Assembly (NCBI GenBank): GCA_030447865.1
Contig: JAUJOD010000002.1
Location: forward strand, 317,881-381,880
DNA length: 64,000 nt
Direction: 5' to 3'
From: Nocardioidaceae bacterium
Lineage (GTDB): Bacteria; Actinomycetota; Actinomycetes; Propionibacteriales; Nocardioidaceae
In this document: positions 18,151-26,372 of the stretch, in pieces
Layout: each line of letters begins with the position of its first letter
How positions within the stretch are numbered: the stretch's first letter is position 1
Made by a program: the position numbers and the translations under genes
The notes under the pieces: model-generated
The model's database searches: none
What the model was told of the DNA's origin: nothing
The model's input: the letters and a program-made list of their open reading frames with translations, nothing else

Positions 18151-18785
18151 GACAGCGCCTCGAAACGCACGCGGAGGCCCGGGCGCAGCAGCGCAGCCGG
18201 CTCACGGTCGCCGTCGAACAACACCAATGAGGTGGACCCGATCAGCTGCCAGCCACCCGGCATCGCCCGGGGGTAGACGCCGCTGTAGGCGCCGGCGAGC
18301 CCCACTGACCCTGCCGCCACCTCCGGGCGGGGGTCGTCCCGGCGCGGCACCTGCGGCTGCGGTGGATCGCTCACGCAGTACGCGAAGCCGGGTGCGAAGC
18401 CACAGAACGCGACGGTGTAGACAGCCGCCGAGTGCCGAGCGGCCACCTCTTCGACGCCGCACTTCCACGCGTCCGCTACCTCGGCAAGGTCTGGTCCGTC
18501 GTAGTGCACGGGGATCGTCACCTCGACCGCCGAGGCCGGCGGACCGCTGTCGCTGCGACGTTCGCTCGAGCTCTGCCTGGCTGCCGTCTCCAGGCGCGCC
18601 AGCCAACGGGCCGGCTCCGGTACGCCGTCCACCAGGATGGTCCGCGCAGCCGGTACGACGTCACGCGGCCGAGGCAGCAGACCTCGCTCGACAAGGACAC
18701 CGACGAGCTCGTACGTCGCCGCGACGTCGCTGTCGCTGTCGAGTTCGATGAGCAGGGCCCGTCGCCCCACCGGACGCCACCTCAC
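18147..18785 (-). CDS. pxpB: 5-oxoprolinase subunit B (PxpB/KipI)
   Basis: A 212-residue allophanate-hydrolase-subunit-1-like protein. It starts MRWRPVGRRALLIELDS; the conserved core is VTIPVHYDGPDLAEVADAW, FCGFAPGFAYC and VAAGSVGLAGAYSGVYPRAM with GGWQLIG. Together with PxpC it forms the catalytic partner of PxpA. The central segment (~residues 60-85) is a hydrophilic linker that varies in the family. It overlaps pxpA upstream and pxpC downstream by four bases each, indicating coupled translation. Confidence 0.93.
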   Translation of the reverse strand: MRWRPVGRRALLIELDSDSDVAATYELVGVLVERGLLPRPRDVVPAARTILVDGVPEPARWLARLETAARQSSSERRSDSGPPASAVEVTIPVHYDGPDLAEVADAWKCGVEEVAARHSAAVYTVAFCGFAPGFAYCVSDPPQPQVPRRDDPRPEVAAGSVGLAGAYSGVYPRAMPGGWQLIGSTSLVLFDGDREPAALLRPGLRVRFEALS

Positions 18786-19504
18786 CGCAGCGCCGGCCCG
18801 AGGGACCGTCGGACGACGTGCGCCAGCGTCAGTGCGTCCGGAGTGTCACCGTGAACGCAGACGCTGTCCACGTCCACCTCCAACACGGACCCGTCAATCG
18901 TGGTCACCGTGCCGTCGTCCACCAACTGGCGGACCCTGTCGGCGACGGCAACGGCGTCCGTGATCACGGCGCCCTCCTGTCCACGGGGCACAAGACCGCC
19001 GCGGGCGTCGTACGCACGATCGGCGAAGAACTCGCGCACGACCGTGCCACCGGCCGAGCTCAGGCGCCGCATTGCCACCGCTCCGGGCAGGCACATCAGC
19101 GGCAGTCGGTGGCTCAGGCAAACCTCCACAACGCCTGCCGCCTGCTGGGCGTCCCACCCGATCCGGTTGTACAGCGCGCCGTGCGGCTTGAGGTAGCCGA
19201 CGCTCACCCCGGCGGCGCTCGCGGCTTCGCGCAGCGCCTCGACCTGCTGGGTCAGGTCCGACACCAGCGTTTTGTGGTCCACCTCGAGGTCTCGACGGCC
19301 GAAACCCTCCCGGTCCGCGTACGACACTTGGGCGCCCACCGCCACTCCCCGATCGGCCGCGAGCCGGCAGATCCACCGCATCGTGGGTGCGTCGCCGGCG
19401 TGGAAGCCGCAAGCGACGTTCGCCTGGGTGACAACCTCCATCAGCGCTGCGTCGTAGGGAAAGCCTTCGCCGACGTCGGCGTTGAGGTCGAGCCGCCCAG
19501 CCAT
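18782..19504 (-). CDS. pxpA: 5-oxoprolinase subunit A (PxpA, LamB/YcsF family)
   Basis: A 240-residue LamB/YcsF protein. The signature N-terminus MAGRLDLNADVGEGFP is followed by ANVACGFHAGD, where family metal or substrate residues lie, and later VGYLKPHGALYN. It provides the third component of the bacterial 5-oxoprolinase. ATG 19504 is used; a GTG one codon earlier is possible. It is divergent from ptrB with only ~50 bases between them. Order A-B-C with ATGA-type overlaps indicates one operon. Confidence 0.93.
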   Translation of the reverse strand: MAGRLDLNADVGEGFPYDAALMEVVTQANVACGFHAGDAPTMRWICRLAADRGVAVGAQVSYADREGFGRRDLEVDHKTLVSDLTQQVEALREAASAAGVSVGYLKPHGALYNRIGWDAQQAAGVVEVCLSHRLPLMCLPGAVAMRRLSSAGGTVVREFFADRAYDARGGLVPRGQEGAVITDAVAVADRVRQLVDDGTVTTIDGSVLEVDVDSVCVHGDTPDALTLAHVVRRSLGPALR

Positions 19505-19556
19505 CACGCCATTGTCATCGGTGTTGTGTCGTCACGCAGCCGGTAACGTCGCGGTG

Positions 19557-21743
19557 GTGACGGACCCCTCCCACTCCCCCACCTCCACCGACCTCTCCCA
19601 GCCCGCTCCGCCGGTGGCCGACAGGCGACCCCGTGAGCGCTCGCACCACGGCGACGTGTTTCTCGACGACTACGAGTGGCTGCGCGACAAGGACGATCCG
19701 CGAACGCTCGCCTATCTCGAGGCGGAGAACACCTACACCGCAGCGCAGACCGCCCATCTTGCCGAGTTGCGCGAGACCATCTACGGCGAAATCAAGACCC
19801 GGACCCAGGAAACCGACCTGTCCGTGCCGAGCCGGACCGGGTGCTACTGGTACTACCGCCGGACCGCCGAGGGCCAGCAGTACCCGATTGTGTGCCGCTG
19901 CCCGGCGGCCTCCGCCGACGACTGGACGCCCCCGGATCTCCGGCCGGGTCACGCGGTCGACGGTGAGCAGGTGCTGCTTGACTGCAACGCTCTCGCGGAA
20001 GGTCACGACTTCTTCGCCCTCGGTGCCTTCTCAGTGTCATTGGATGAGCGGCTGCTGGCCTACTCCACCGACCTCACCGGTGCTGAGCGCTACCGAGTCC
20101 AAGTCAAGGATCTGAGCACCGGAGACCTGCTGTCGGACTCGATCGACAACACCTTGCACGGCGTCACCTGGTCGACCGACGGGTCGTACCTGTTCTACTC
20201 GACAGTCAACGAGGCGTGGCGCCCCAACAAGATCTGGCGCCACGCGCTCGGCAGCGACGGTTCGACCGACGTACTGGTCCACGAAGAGACCGACGAACGG
20301 TTCTGGACCTCGGTGACCCGGACGACGTCGGATCGTTTCCTGCTGATCTCGTCGGGCTCGAAGGTCACCAGCGAACACCGGCTGCTCGACGCCGCCGACC
20401 CCACCGGGGAGTTCCGTGTCGTCGTGCCCCGTGCCAACGGTGTGGAGTACGACGTCGACCACGCCGTCGTCGATGGCGAGGACTGCCTGGTCGTGTTGCA
20501 CAATCGCGACGCCGTCAACTTCACCCTCGGCATCGGTCCGGTGACGATGACGTCTCTTGCCGAGCTGCGGGCAGTCATCGCCCCGAGTGACACGGTGCGG
20601 CTCAGTGACGTGTCGGTCTCGGCGACCACCCTCGCGGTGAACCTCCGCGAGGGTGGTTTACCGCAGGTACGCACCTTCGCCCTGACCGGTGACGGTATCG
20701 GCGCCGGCACCAACATCGGCTTCGACGAGCCGATGTTCGATGCCTCCGCCATCGGGTTCTCCGACTGGCACGAGCCGTTCGTACGGCTGTCCTACTCGTC
20801 CTGGCTGACCCCCTCCACCGTTGTGGACTACGACCCGCGCACCGGCGAGCGACACGTCCGCAAACAGCAACCGGTGCTGGGCGGGTACGACCCGGCCGAC
20901 TATGTGCAGACCCGCGACTGGGTGACCGCACGGGACGGCGCCCAGGTGCCGATCTCGATCGTCCACCACGCGCAGGTGGCGCCGCGAAGCAACGCCCCCC
21001 TGCTCGTCTACGGCTACGGGTCTTACGAGACCTCGATCGACCCCTACCTGAGCATCGCCCGGCTGTCGCTGCTCGACCGCGGCATTGTCTTCGTACTCGC
21101 CCACGTCCGCGGTGGCGGTGAGATGGGGCGCCGATGGTATGAGCAAGGCAAGCTTCTCCAGAAGAAGAACACGTTCACGGACTTCATCGACACCGCCGAA
21201 CACCTGCTGCGGACCGGTTGGACAAGTCCCGACCGGATGCTCGCGTTGGGTGGCAGCGCTGGTGGGCTGCTCATGGGCGCAGTGGCCAACGCTGCGCCTG
21301 ACCTGTTCGCCGGCATCGTGGCACAAGTGCCGTTCGTCGACGCGCTGACGAGCATCCTCGACCCGTCGCTACCGCTGACGGTGATCGAATGGGATGAGTG
21401 GGGCGACCCGCTGCACGACCCGGAGACCTACGCCTACATCAAGTCCTACACGCCGTACGAGAACGTCGAGGCGAAGGCGTACCCCGCCATCTACTCCCTG
21501 ACCTCGATCCACGACACCCGGGTCCTCTACGTTGAACCAGCAAAGTGGACCGCCAAGCTGCGCGCCACCGCCACCGGAGACCGACCGATCCTGCTCAAGT
21601 GTGAGATGAGCGCCGGTCACGGTGGCATGAGCGGGCGGTACGACGCCTGGCGGGAGACGGCCGATTACCACGCCTGGATCATTGACACCTGCGGCGCACC
21701 GCAAAAGCCACGATGGCGGGAAGATCTGATCACTTCTGGGTAA
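19557..21743 (+). CDS. ptrB: Oligopeptidase B-type S9 prolyl oligopeptidase
   Basis: A 728-residue serine peptidase likely to cut short peptides after basic residues in the cytoplasm. The N-terminal propeller domain starts at RERSHHGDVFLDDYEWLRDK. The C-terminal alpha/beta hydrolase domain carries the triad Ser567 (ALGGSAGGLLMG), Asp653 (SIHDTRVLY) and His688 (SAGHGGMSGR). ANAAPDLFAGIVAQVPFVD is also family-typical. GTG codons at 19554 and 19557 are the plausible starts. Length matches oligopeptidase B (about 690-730 residues). Confidence 0.92.
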   Translation: MTDPSHSPTSTDLSQPAPPVADRRPRERSHHGDVFLDDYEWLRDKDDPRTLAYLEAENTYTAAQTAHLAELRETIYGEIKTRTQETDLSVPSRTGCYWYYRRTAEGQQYPIVCRCPAASADDWTPPDLRPGHAVDGEQVLLDCNALAEGHDFFALGAFSVSLDERLLAYSTDLTGAERYRVQVKDLSTGDLLSDSIDNTLHGVTWSTDGSYLFYSTVNEAWRPNKIWRHALGSDGSTDVLVHEETDERFWTSVTRTTSDRFLLISSGSKVTSEHRLLDAADPTGEFRVVVPRANGVEYDVDHAVVDGEDCLVVLHNRDAVNFTLGIGPVTMTSLAELRAVIAPSDTVRLSDVSVSATTLAVNLREGGLPQVRTFALTGDGIGAGTNIGFDEPMFDASAIGFSDWHEPFVRLSYSSWLTPSTVVDYDPRTGERHVRKQQPVLGGYDPADYVQTRDWVTARDGAQVPISIVHHAQVAPRSNAPLLVYGYGSYETSIDPYLSIARLSLLDRGIVFVLAHVRGGGEMGRRWYEQGKLLQKKNTFTDFIDTAEHLLRTGWTSPDRMLALGGSAGGLLMGAVANAAPDLFAGIVAQVPFVDALTSILDPSLPLTVIEWDEWGDPLHDPETYAYIKSYTPYENVEAKAYPAIYSLTSIHDTRVLYVEPAKWTAKLRATATGDRPILLKCEMSAGHGGMSGRYDAWRETADYHAWIIDTCGAPQKPRWREDLITSG

Positions 21744-21782
21744 CGCCGCGGTAAGAACATGCTGAGAAGGGCAACGCAGCGG

Positions 21783-21829
21783 CAAGGATTCAGCGTCAAT
21801 CCTTGTACGTCCATTTCGTGGACAGTACA
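21783..21829. promoter_or_regulatory. Two successive inverted repeats upstream of sigB
   Basis: CAAGGATT (21783-21790) and AATCCTTG (21798-21805) form a perfect 8-bp inverted repeat with a 7-nt spacer. Overlapping it, TGTACGTCCA (21804-21813) pairs with TGGACAGTACA (21819-21829), with one bulged base and a TTTCG loop. They sit between the ptrB stop and the likely sigB start. They could be a terminator for ptrB, an mRNA leader structure or protein-binding operators; sequence alone does not decide. Confidence 0.45.
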
Positions 21830-21918
21830 ACCCCATGACAGATACGGCAGGAATGCCTGGCTCGCCCCCCGCGTTGCACAAGGTGTCGGGTGAGCACCGC
21901 TACAAGGAGAAGGACCCC

Positions 21919-22884
21919 GTGACGACACGCCGTACAACCCCATCGCACTCTCGCGACGGGTCCATCGAGGGCCGCGACAGTGTGGGCCTCTACCTGGACG
22001 AAATCGCCCGCACTCCGCTGCTTGACGCTGCAACCGAGGTAGAGCTCTCCAAGGCCATCGAAGCAGGCCTTTTTGCGAGGTACCTGCTCGACACGGGCAA
22101 GGTGGGCAACCGCGGGAACGGGGCATCGCGCGGAGCTCGGCGCGAAGAGCTTGAGTGGCTGGCCGAAGACGGTGAGCGGGCCACCCGCCAGTTCATCCAG
22201 GCCAACCTGCGACTTGTCGTCTCGATCGCTCGCAAGTACGGCCGCTCCGCCATGCCGATGCTCGACCTGGTGCAGGAGGGCAACACCGGCCTGATCCGCG
22301 CCGTCGAGAAGTTCGACTACGCCAAGGGCTTCAAGTTCTCGACCTACGCCACCTGGTGGGTCCGCCAGGCCATCACTCGCGGCATCGCCCAGCAGGCCCG
22401 CGTCGTGCGGCTTCCCGTCCACGTGGTCGAGGAGCTCAACCAGATCGGCTCCGCTCGCCGTACCTTGGAGCGCCAGCTCGGCCACGATCCGGAGCCGGAG
22501 GAGATCGCCGCCGAGCTCGGAATGACCGTCGAGCGGGTGCTCGACCTGATGAGCTGGGGACGCGACCACGTCAGTCTCGACACGCCGGTAGACGACGACG
22601 GAGACACCTCGCTCGGCGACCTGGTGGCTCGGGAGACCACCCCAGGGCCTGACTCGGCGTTTCTCGACGTGGAGTCGCGGCAGCGTCTTGACGACTTGGT
22701 GGAGCTGCTCGACGAGCGCTCCGCCGACGTGATCAGGTCGCGGTACGGACTCGTCGACGGCCGGCAGGAGAAGCTGGCCGATATCGGCGCCCGGCACGGC
22801 GTATCAGCGGAGCGGGTCCGCCAGCTCGAGCGGGAGGCACTCGCCCAGCTGCGCAAGCTTGCCGACCCCGACCTCGCCGCCTGA
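21919..22884 (+). CDS. sigB: Group 2 sigma-70 factor (SigB/HrdD-like)
   Basis: A 321-residue non-essential-type relative of the primary sigma factor. It lacks the long N-terminal extension of sigA but keeps region 1.2 (SVGLYLDEIARTPLL), region 2 ([47 protein letters not shown]) and region 4 (KLADIGARHGVSAERVRQLE). GTG 21919 has AAGGAG nine bases upstream; an earlier in-frame ATG at 21835 lacks a ribosome site and lies on the leader hairpins, so it is less likely. In actinomycetes such factors serve stress or stationary-phase genes. Confidence 0.92.
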   Translation: MTTRRTTPSHSRDGSIEGRDSVGLYLDEIARTPLLDAATEVELSKAIEAGLFARYLLDTGKVGNRGNGASRGARREELEWLAEDGERATRQFIQANLRLVVSIARKYGRSAMPMLDLVQEGNTGLIRAVEKFDYAKGFKFSTYATWWVRQAITRGIAQQARVVRLPVHVVEELNQIGSARRTLERQLGHDPEPEEIAAELGMTVERVLDLMSWGRDHVSLDTPVDDDGDTSLGDLVARETTPGPDSAFLDVESRQRLDDLVELLDERSADVIRSRYGLVDGRQEKLADIGARHGVSAERVRQLEREALAQLRKLADPDLAA

Positions 22885-22907
22885 CGCACACCCCTACCGG
22901 CGAACGG

Positions 22908-23513
22908 TCACCCCCGTACCCCCGAATGGTCGTTGAGGGCCGTCCACAACTGGTCGACCACAGTTCGTAACTGTTCGAGCGAGCCGGAGTTGTCGACGAC
23001 ATGGTCCGCGAGGGCAAGGCGGTCCTCTCGGGAAGCCTGAGCGGCTATCCGAGCCTCCGCCGCTGAACGGCTCATGCCGCGCTGCCTGGTCAGCCGCTCC
23101 ACCTGTACGTCGGGGGGGCAGTCGACCACGACGACCGCGTCAAAGCGATCGCCCTGCCCGGTCTCGACAAGCAGCGGGATGTCGTGTACGACCACGGCGT
23201 CGGCCGCCGCCTGCGACTCGATCTCGGCAGCCCGGGCGCGCACCCGCGGATGGATGATCGCCTCCAGCTGCTGCCGGGCGGCGGGATCGTCGAAGACCCG
23301 CTGCGCCATGGCGGCGCGGTCGAGGCTACCGTCGTCGCCGATGACTCCTGGACCGAAGGCAACCAGGATGTCTGCAAGGCCGGGCGTTCCTGGTGCAACA
23401 ACTTTGCGGGCCAGCCCGTCGGCGTCGATAACCAAGGCGCCGCGGTCGGCCAGGATCGCACTCACGCTGGACTTTCCTGACCCGATCCCGCCAGTGAGGC
23501 CGACCCGAAGCAT
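22908..23513 (-). CDS. coaE: Dephospho-CoA kinase (CoaE)
   Basis: A 201-residue enzyme for the last step of coenzyme A synthesis, phosphorylating dephospho-CoA with ATP. The P-loop is GGIGSGKS at residues 8-15, followed by VIDADGLARKVV, the CoA-binding block IIHPRVRARAAE and DIPLLVETG. Actinobacterial enzymes often carry a C-terminal extension, which is absent here. ATG 23513 begins exactly at MLRVGLTGG; an upstream start at 23531 is possible but has no homology. It is convergent with sigB, 23 bases apart. Confidence 0.95.
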   Translation of the reverse strand: MLRVGLTGGIGSGKSSVSAILADRGALVIDADGLARKVVAPGTPGLADILVAFGPGVIGDDGSLDRAAMAQRVFDDPAARQQLEAIIHPRVRARAAEIESQAAADAVVVHDIPLLVETGQGDRFDAVVVVDCPPDVQVERLTRQRGMSRSAAEARIAAQASREDRLALADHVVDNSGSLEQLRTVVDQLWTALNDHSGVRG

Positions 23514-23549
23514 GGGGACACCCTGGCACACGATCGGACCCGGCCGGTC

Positions 23550-24521
23550 TCAAGCGGGCGAGCTACGGTCGCTGGGTCGGTGGAAGTTGCGGCGATAACG
23601 CTGTGGGCTGGTCCCCCTCAACCGGGCGAAGTGATGCCGGAAGGCCGTGGCGTTGCCAAAGCCGGAGCGCGAAGCGATTCTTTCGATCGTCTCGTCTGTC
23701 TCCTCGAGCATCCGCTCAGCCAGCATGACCCGCTGGTTCGTTATCCAGTGGTACGGCGTTGTGCCGGTCTCTGCTTTGAATCGCCTTGCGAAGGTGCGAG
23801 GTGACATCAAGGCCCTCGCTGCCAGGTCTTCAACGCTGAGGTCCTGACTGACGTGGGCGCCCATCCACTCAAGAACTGGCTGCAAGGTGTCAGCCGTGGT
23901 CTCCGCGATCGGTGAGTCAATGAACTGTGCCTGTCCGCCGTCTCGGTGCGGCGCGACCACCATCCGGCGAGCCACCGTGGCAGCGATCCCGGCTCCGAAC
24001 TCTTTGCGGAGAAGGTGCAGACACGCGTCAAGCCCCGCCGCGGATCCTGCAGACGTCACGATCGGACCGTCCTCGACATACAGAACGTCACATGTGACCT
24101 GTGCCTTCGGGAATCGCTGCTGCAACACGTCGACGTGGCACCAGTGGGTGGTGCATGCCCGTCCGTCCAGCAGCCCAGCCTCGCCTAGCACGAAGGCCCC
24201 AGAGCAGACGGACAACAACCGCGCACCACGATCGTGGGCGGCCCGCAGCGCCATGAGGACCTTGGCCGGCACTGGCTGGTCCAATGGCATTGCTGGCAGA
24301 CACACCAGGTCAGCCTGGGCGGCAGCGCTGAGGTCCGCGCTTACGTCGAGGTCGACGCCCCCCAGGGAGGTTGAGACCCGACCAGGCACGGGAGTGCAGA
24401 TCGTGAAGTCGATCGAGGGAACTCCGGAGTCTCGGCGGTCCACGCCCCACGCCTCACACAGCACCCCAAGCTCGAATGGCTCGACGCCGTCGTACACGAC
24501 AACTGCCACTGTCTTCAGCAC
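23550..24521 (-). CDS. FtrA-type regulator: DJ-1/PfpI-like domain plus AraC helix-turn-helix
   Basis: A 323-residue transcription regulator. Residues ~1-190 form a glutamine-amidotransferase-1-like (DJ-1/PfpI) sensor domain with LLSVCSGAFVLGEAGLLDGR around the nucleophile-elbow cysteine. Residues ~215-310 form the AraC-type DNA-binding domain: DLSVEDLAARALMSPRTFAR, then GTTPYHWITNQRV and SGFGNATAFRHHFARLRGTS. Family members (GlxA/FtrA) usually activate adjacent genes. The upstream region contains three CTGCCACTG-type sites, one inside its own first codons. It is divergent from the 61-residue membrane protein gene. Confidence 0.9.
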   Translation of the reverse strand: MLKTVAVVVYDGVEPFELGVLCEAWGVDRRDSGVPSIDFTICTPVPGRVSTSLGGVDLDVSADLSAAAQADLVCLPAMPLDQPVPAKVLMALRAAHDRGARLLSVCSGAFVLGEAGLLDGRACTTHWCHVDVLQQRFPKAQVTCDVLYVEDGPIVTSAGSAAGLDACLHLLRKEFGAGIAATVARRMVVAPHRDGGQAQFIDSPIAETTADTLQPVLEWMGAHVSQDLSVEDLAARALMSPRTFARRFKAETGTTPYHWITNQRVMLAERMLEETDETIERIASRSGFGNATAFRHHFARLRGTSPQRYRRNFHRPSDRSSPA

Positions 24522-24582
24522 GGCGCCAAGTATGACATGCCAGTGGCAGAAAAACGATCATAGTTGGCTTCCCTGCCACTGG
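24503..24582. promoter_or_regulatory. Three CTGCCACTG-type operator candidates
   Basis: CTGCCACTG occurs at 24503-24511, its complement CAGTGGCAG at 24541-24549, and CTGCCACTGG at 24573-24582. The last two form a perfect 10-bp inverted repeat (24540-24549 / 24573-24582). Centres are about 38 and 32 bases apart. They span the start of the FtrA-type regulator and the divergent promoter of the gene at 24616. The most direct reading is binding sites of that regulator. Confidence 0.55.
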
Positions 24583-24615
24583 TGACACGATTCCACGCAT
24601 CGCAGGATTACTGCC

Positions 24616-24801
24616 ATGAGCATTCTTGTTGTGGTTATCTCTTGGCTAGCCGTGGCAGCGCTGATGGCGTGGGTCGGCCAACGGCTGGCTAACGCGGTCA
24701 AGGCCGATGGCTACGGATCGCGCACTGCCGCTGACCCACTTAGGGACTGGGCGTCTTCGCAGCTACCCAGTAGGCCTTACTCGATGACACCGCCGCGGTG
24801 A
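24616..24801 (+). CDS. 61-residue single-pass membrane protein, paralogue A
   Basis: A 61-residue protein with one N-terminal membrane helix (MSILVVVISWLAVAALMAWV) and a hydrophilic tail containing KADGYG, RDW and LPSRPYS. It aligns without gaps to the 61-residue protein at 26179, with about 26 identical residues including every residue of K-A-D-G-Y-G-x-R, R-D-W and L-P-S-x-P-Y-S. No known family is recognised. It is divergent from the FtrA-type regulator and faces its operator-like sites, so it may be a target of that regulator. Confidence 0.7.
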   Translation: MSILVVVISWLAVAALMAWVGQRLANAVKADGYGSRTAADPLRDWASSQLPSRPYSMTPPR

Positions 24802-24861
24802 CCCTGCGGTCCGCACACAGGTCTTCTAGTGTGCCCCGGGTCGCAGTTTCGGATTCGCCAA

Positions 24862-24900
24862 CGAGCCCCGGTGCCGCTGACCAGCAGGCACCGGGGCTCG
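24862..24900. terminator. Hairpin terminator
   Basis: A perfect 14-bp inverted repeat, CGAGCCCCGGTGCC (24862-24875) and its complement (24887-24900), around an 11-nt loop. It lies 10 bases past the stop of the convergent subtilase gene and 60 bases past the 61-residue gene, so it probably ends both transcripts. Confidence 0.8.
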
Positions 24901-24910
24901 GACGGGTGTG

Positions 24911-25975
24911 TCAGTAGCGCACCGCGGCGGCCGCGTCGACGATGCCGTAACCGTACGCCGGCGTGTAGACCCCACGCAGGCCGCTGACGGGCTGGCGGGA
25001 CGTCTTCAGCAGCGACGCCTCGACGCCTGCCACCGAGCGGCCTTGGCCGAACAGCAGCGCGGCGACGCCCGCGACGTGCGGGGTTGCCATCGACGTACCC
25101 GCGTAGGCGTCGTAGTTGGCCAGGCGGCAGCCGGCGGAGCCAGTGCCTGACGGCACCGTCGACCAGATGTCGTCGTCGCAGCCGACCAGTCCAGCACCAC
25201 CCGGCGCGGCCACCGCCTTCAGGTCGGGCTTGACCGGAAGCTCTGAGTACCAGCTCTTGACCTCTCGGCGGTCAGTTGCGGCCACGCAGATCACGTTCTT
25301 GCTGGTGAACGCCGGGTCACTGCACAGTGGAGTCGCACTGTTGCCGGCAGCTGCGACTGCGAGGACACCCTTCGAGCGGGCATAGGCCAGCGCGTTCGTG
25401 ACTCTCGACTCGAGGCCGGTGATGGCGAGCGCCTGGGTGCCGGGCAGGCCACCAAGGCTGAGGTTAACAACGTCGGCACCGTGATCAGCAGCCCACCGGA
25501 TGCCGTCGGCGATGTCGCCGTAGCTGCCGGAGCCGTTCTCGAGGACCTTGATCGGCATCAGCTTGGCGCCGGGGGCCACGCCGGCGATGCCGACACCGTT
25601 GTTGGTCGCGGCGGCAACGATTCCCGCCACGTGGGTGCCATGCTCGTCACCGTTGTTCTGCCCGTCGGGTCCACGGAAGTCACCGTTGCCACACGGGCGC
25701 GCTACCTTGCCACACCCGGTGAAGGTCGCGCCCGACACCAGTTGCCCGGCGAGGTCGGGGTGCTGAAGGTCGACACCGGTGTCGACGATCGCGACCACGG
25801 CGCCCACGCCGGTCGAGGTCGACCACGCCTGCTCAGCGCGTACCTGGTCGAGACCCCACTGCTTGGTGCGCAGCGGGTCGTTGGTGCCGGCGGAGGCTGG
25901 GAGGGTGCCGGCTAGCAGCAGGGCGGTCGCGCTGATCGCGGCAACTGCTGATGCACGCGGGGCATGGAAGCGCAT
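24911..25975 (-). CDS. Secreted subtilisin-like serine peptidase (S8), no propeptide
   Basis: A 354-residue secreted subtilase. A signal peptide (MRFHAPRASAVAAISATALL to about residue 29, ending ASA) is followed directly by NDPLRTKQWGLDQV, the N-terminus of thermitase-type mature enzymes. The triad is Asp65 (VAIVDTGVD), His112 (EHGTHVAG) and Ser295 (GTSMATPHVAG), with the oxyanion Asn212 (AAAGNSA). There is no room for an I9-type propeptide, unlike classical subtilisins. Six Cys suggest disulfides. ATG 25975 with GAAAGG upstream is chosen; a GTG 15 codons earlier is possible. Confidence 0.9.
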   Translation of the reverse strand: MRFHAPRASAVAAISATALLLAGTLPASAGTNDPLRTKQWGLDQVRAEQAWSTSTGVGAVVAIVDTGVDLQHPDLAGQLVSGATFTGCGKVARPCGNGDFRGPDGQNNGDEHGTHVAGIVAAATNNGVGIAGVAPGAKLMPIKVLENGSGSYGDIADGIRWAADHGADVVNLSLGGLPGTQALAITGLESRVTNALAYARSKGVLAVAAAGNSATPLCSDPAFTSKNVICVAATDRREVKSWYSELPVKPDLKAVAAPGGAGLVGCDDDIWSTVPSGTGSAGCRLANYDAYAGTSMATPHVAGVAALLFGQGRSVAGVEASLLKTSRQPVSGLRGVYTPAYGYGIVDAAAAVRY

Positions 25976-26178
25976 AGACGGGGCCTTTCGGTGGCGGGCT
26001 TCGCGGTTCAACGTCCGCACGGGTCAAAAGTCACGGTCTGTCCGACATTGTTGCTAGCAGTGCAGACAATTGCAACTACGCGCCATGCTCGTTGCCGGAC
26101 TGGCGACGTAGACAAGGGCGACCGCCGTGGTGGACTCCCCAGCGCCGAGGAGTAGCCTGCTAAGAGCGAGGTGAACTC

Positions 26179-26364
26179 ATGGACCTGTTACAGATGCTCA
26201 TCCTTTTCCTCATCGTCTCTGCTGTCAGTTCCTGGTTCAGCTGGCGGCTCACGATGATGATCAAGGCCGACGGCTACGGTTTCCGGTCATCGTCCGGGCT
26301 GCCCCGAGACTGGTCCCCCGCAGAGCTGCCGAGCACGCCGTACTCGGTCAAACCTCATCAGTGA
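26179..26364 (+). CDS. 61-residue single-pass membrane protein, paralogue B
   Basis: A 61-residue protein, MDLLQMLILFLIVSAVSSWF then a hydrophilic tail with IKADGYGFR, LPRDW and ELPSTPYSV. It has the same length and layout as the protein at 24616, with about 26/61 identities in an ungapped alignment. AGGTGA lies six bases before the ATG. Its gene is divergent from the subtilase, while paralogue A lies on the subtilase's other side. The conserved tail probably faces the cytoplasm, given the positively charged residues just after the helix. The function is unknown. Confidence 0.7.
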   Translation: MDLLQMLILFLIVSAVSSWFSWRLTMMIKADGYGFRSSSGLPRDWSPAELPSTPYSVKPHQ

Positions 26365-26372
26365 AGCGCGCG

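Noticed and set aside
25289-25299. A further ACGTTCTTGC match
   Set aside because: It is inside the subtilase coding region and shares only 10 bases with the repeat; this is compatible with chance.
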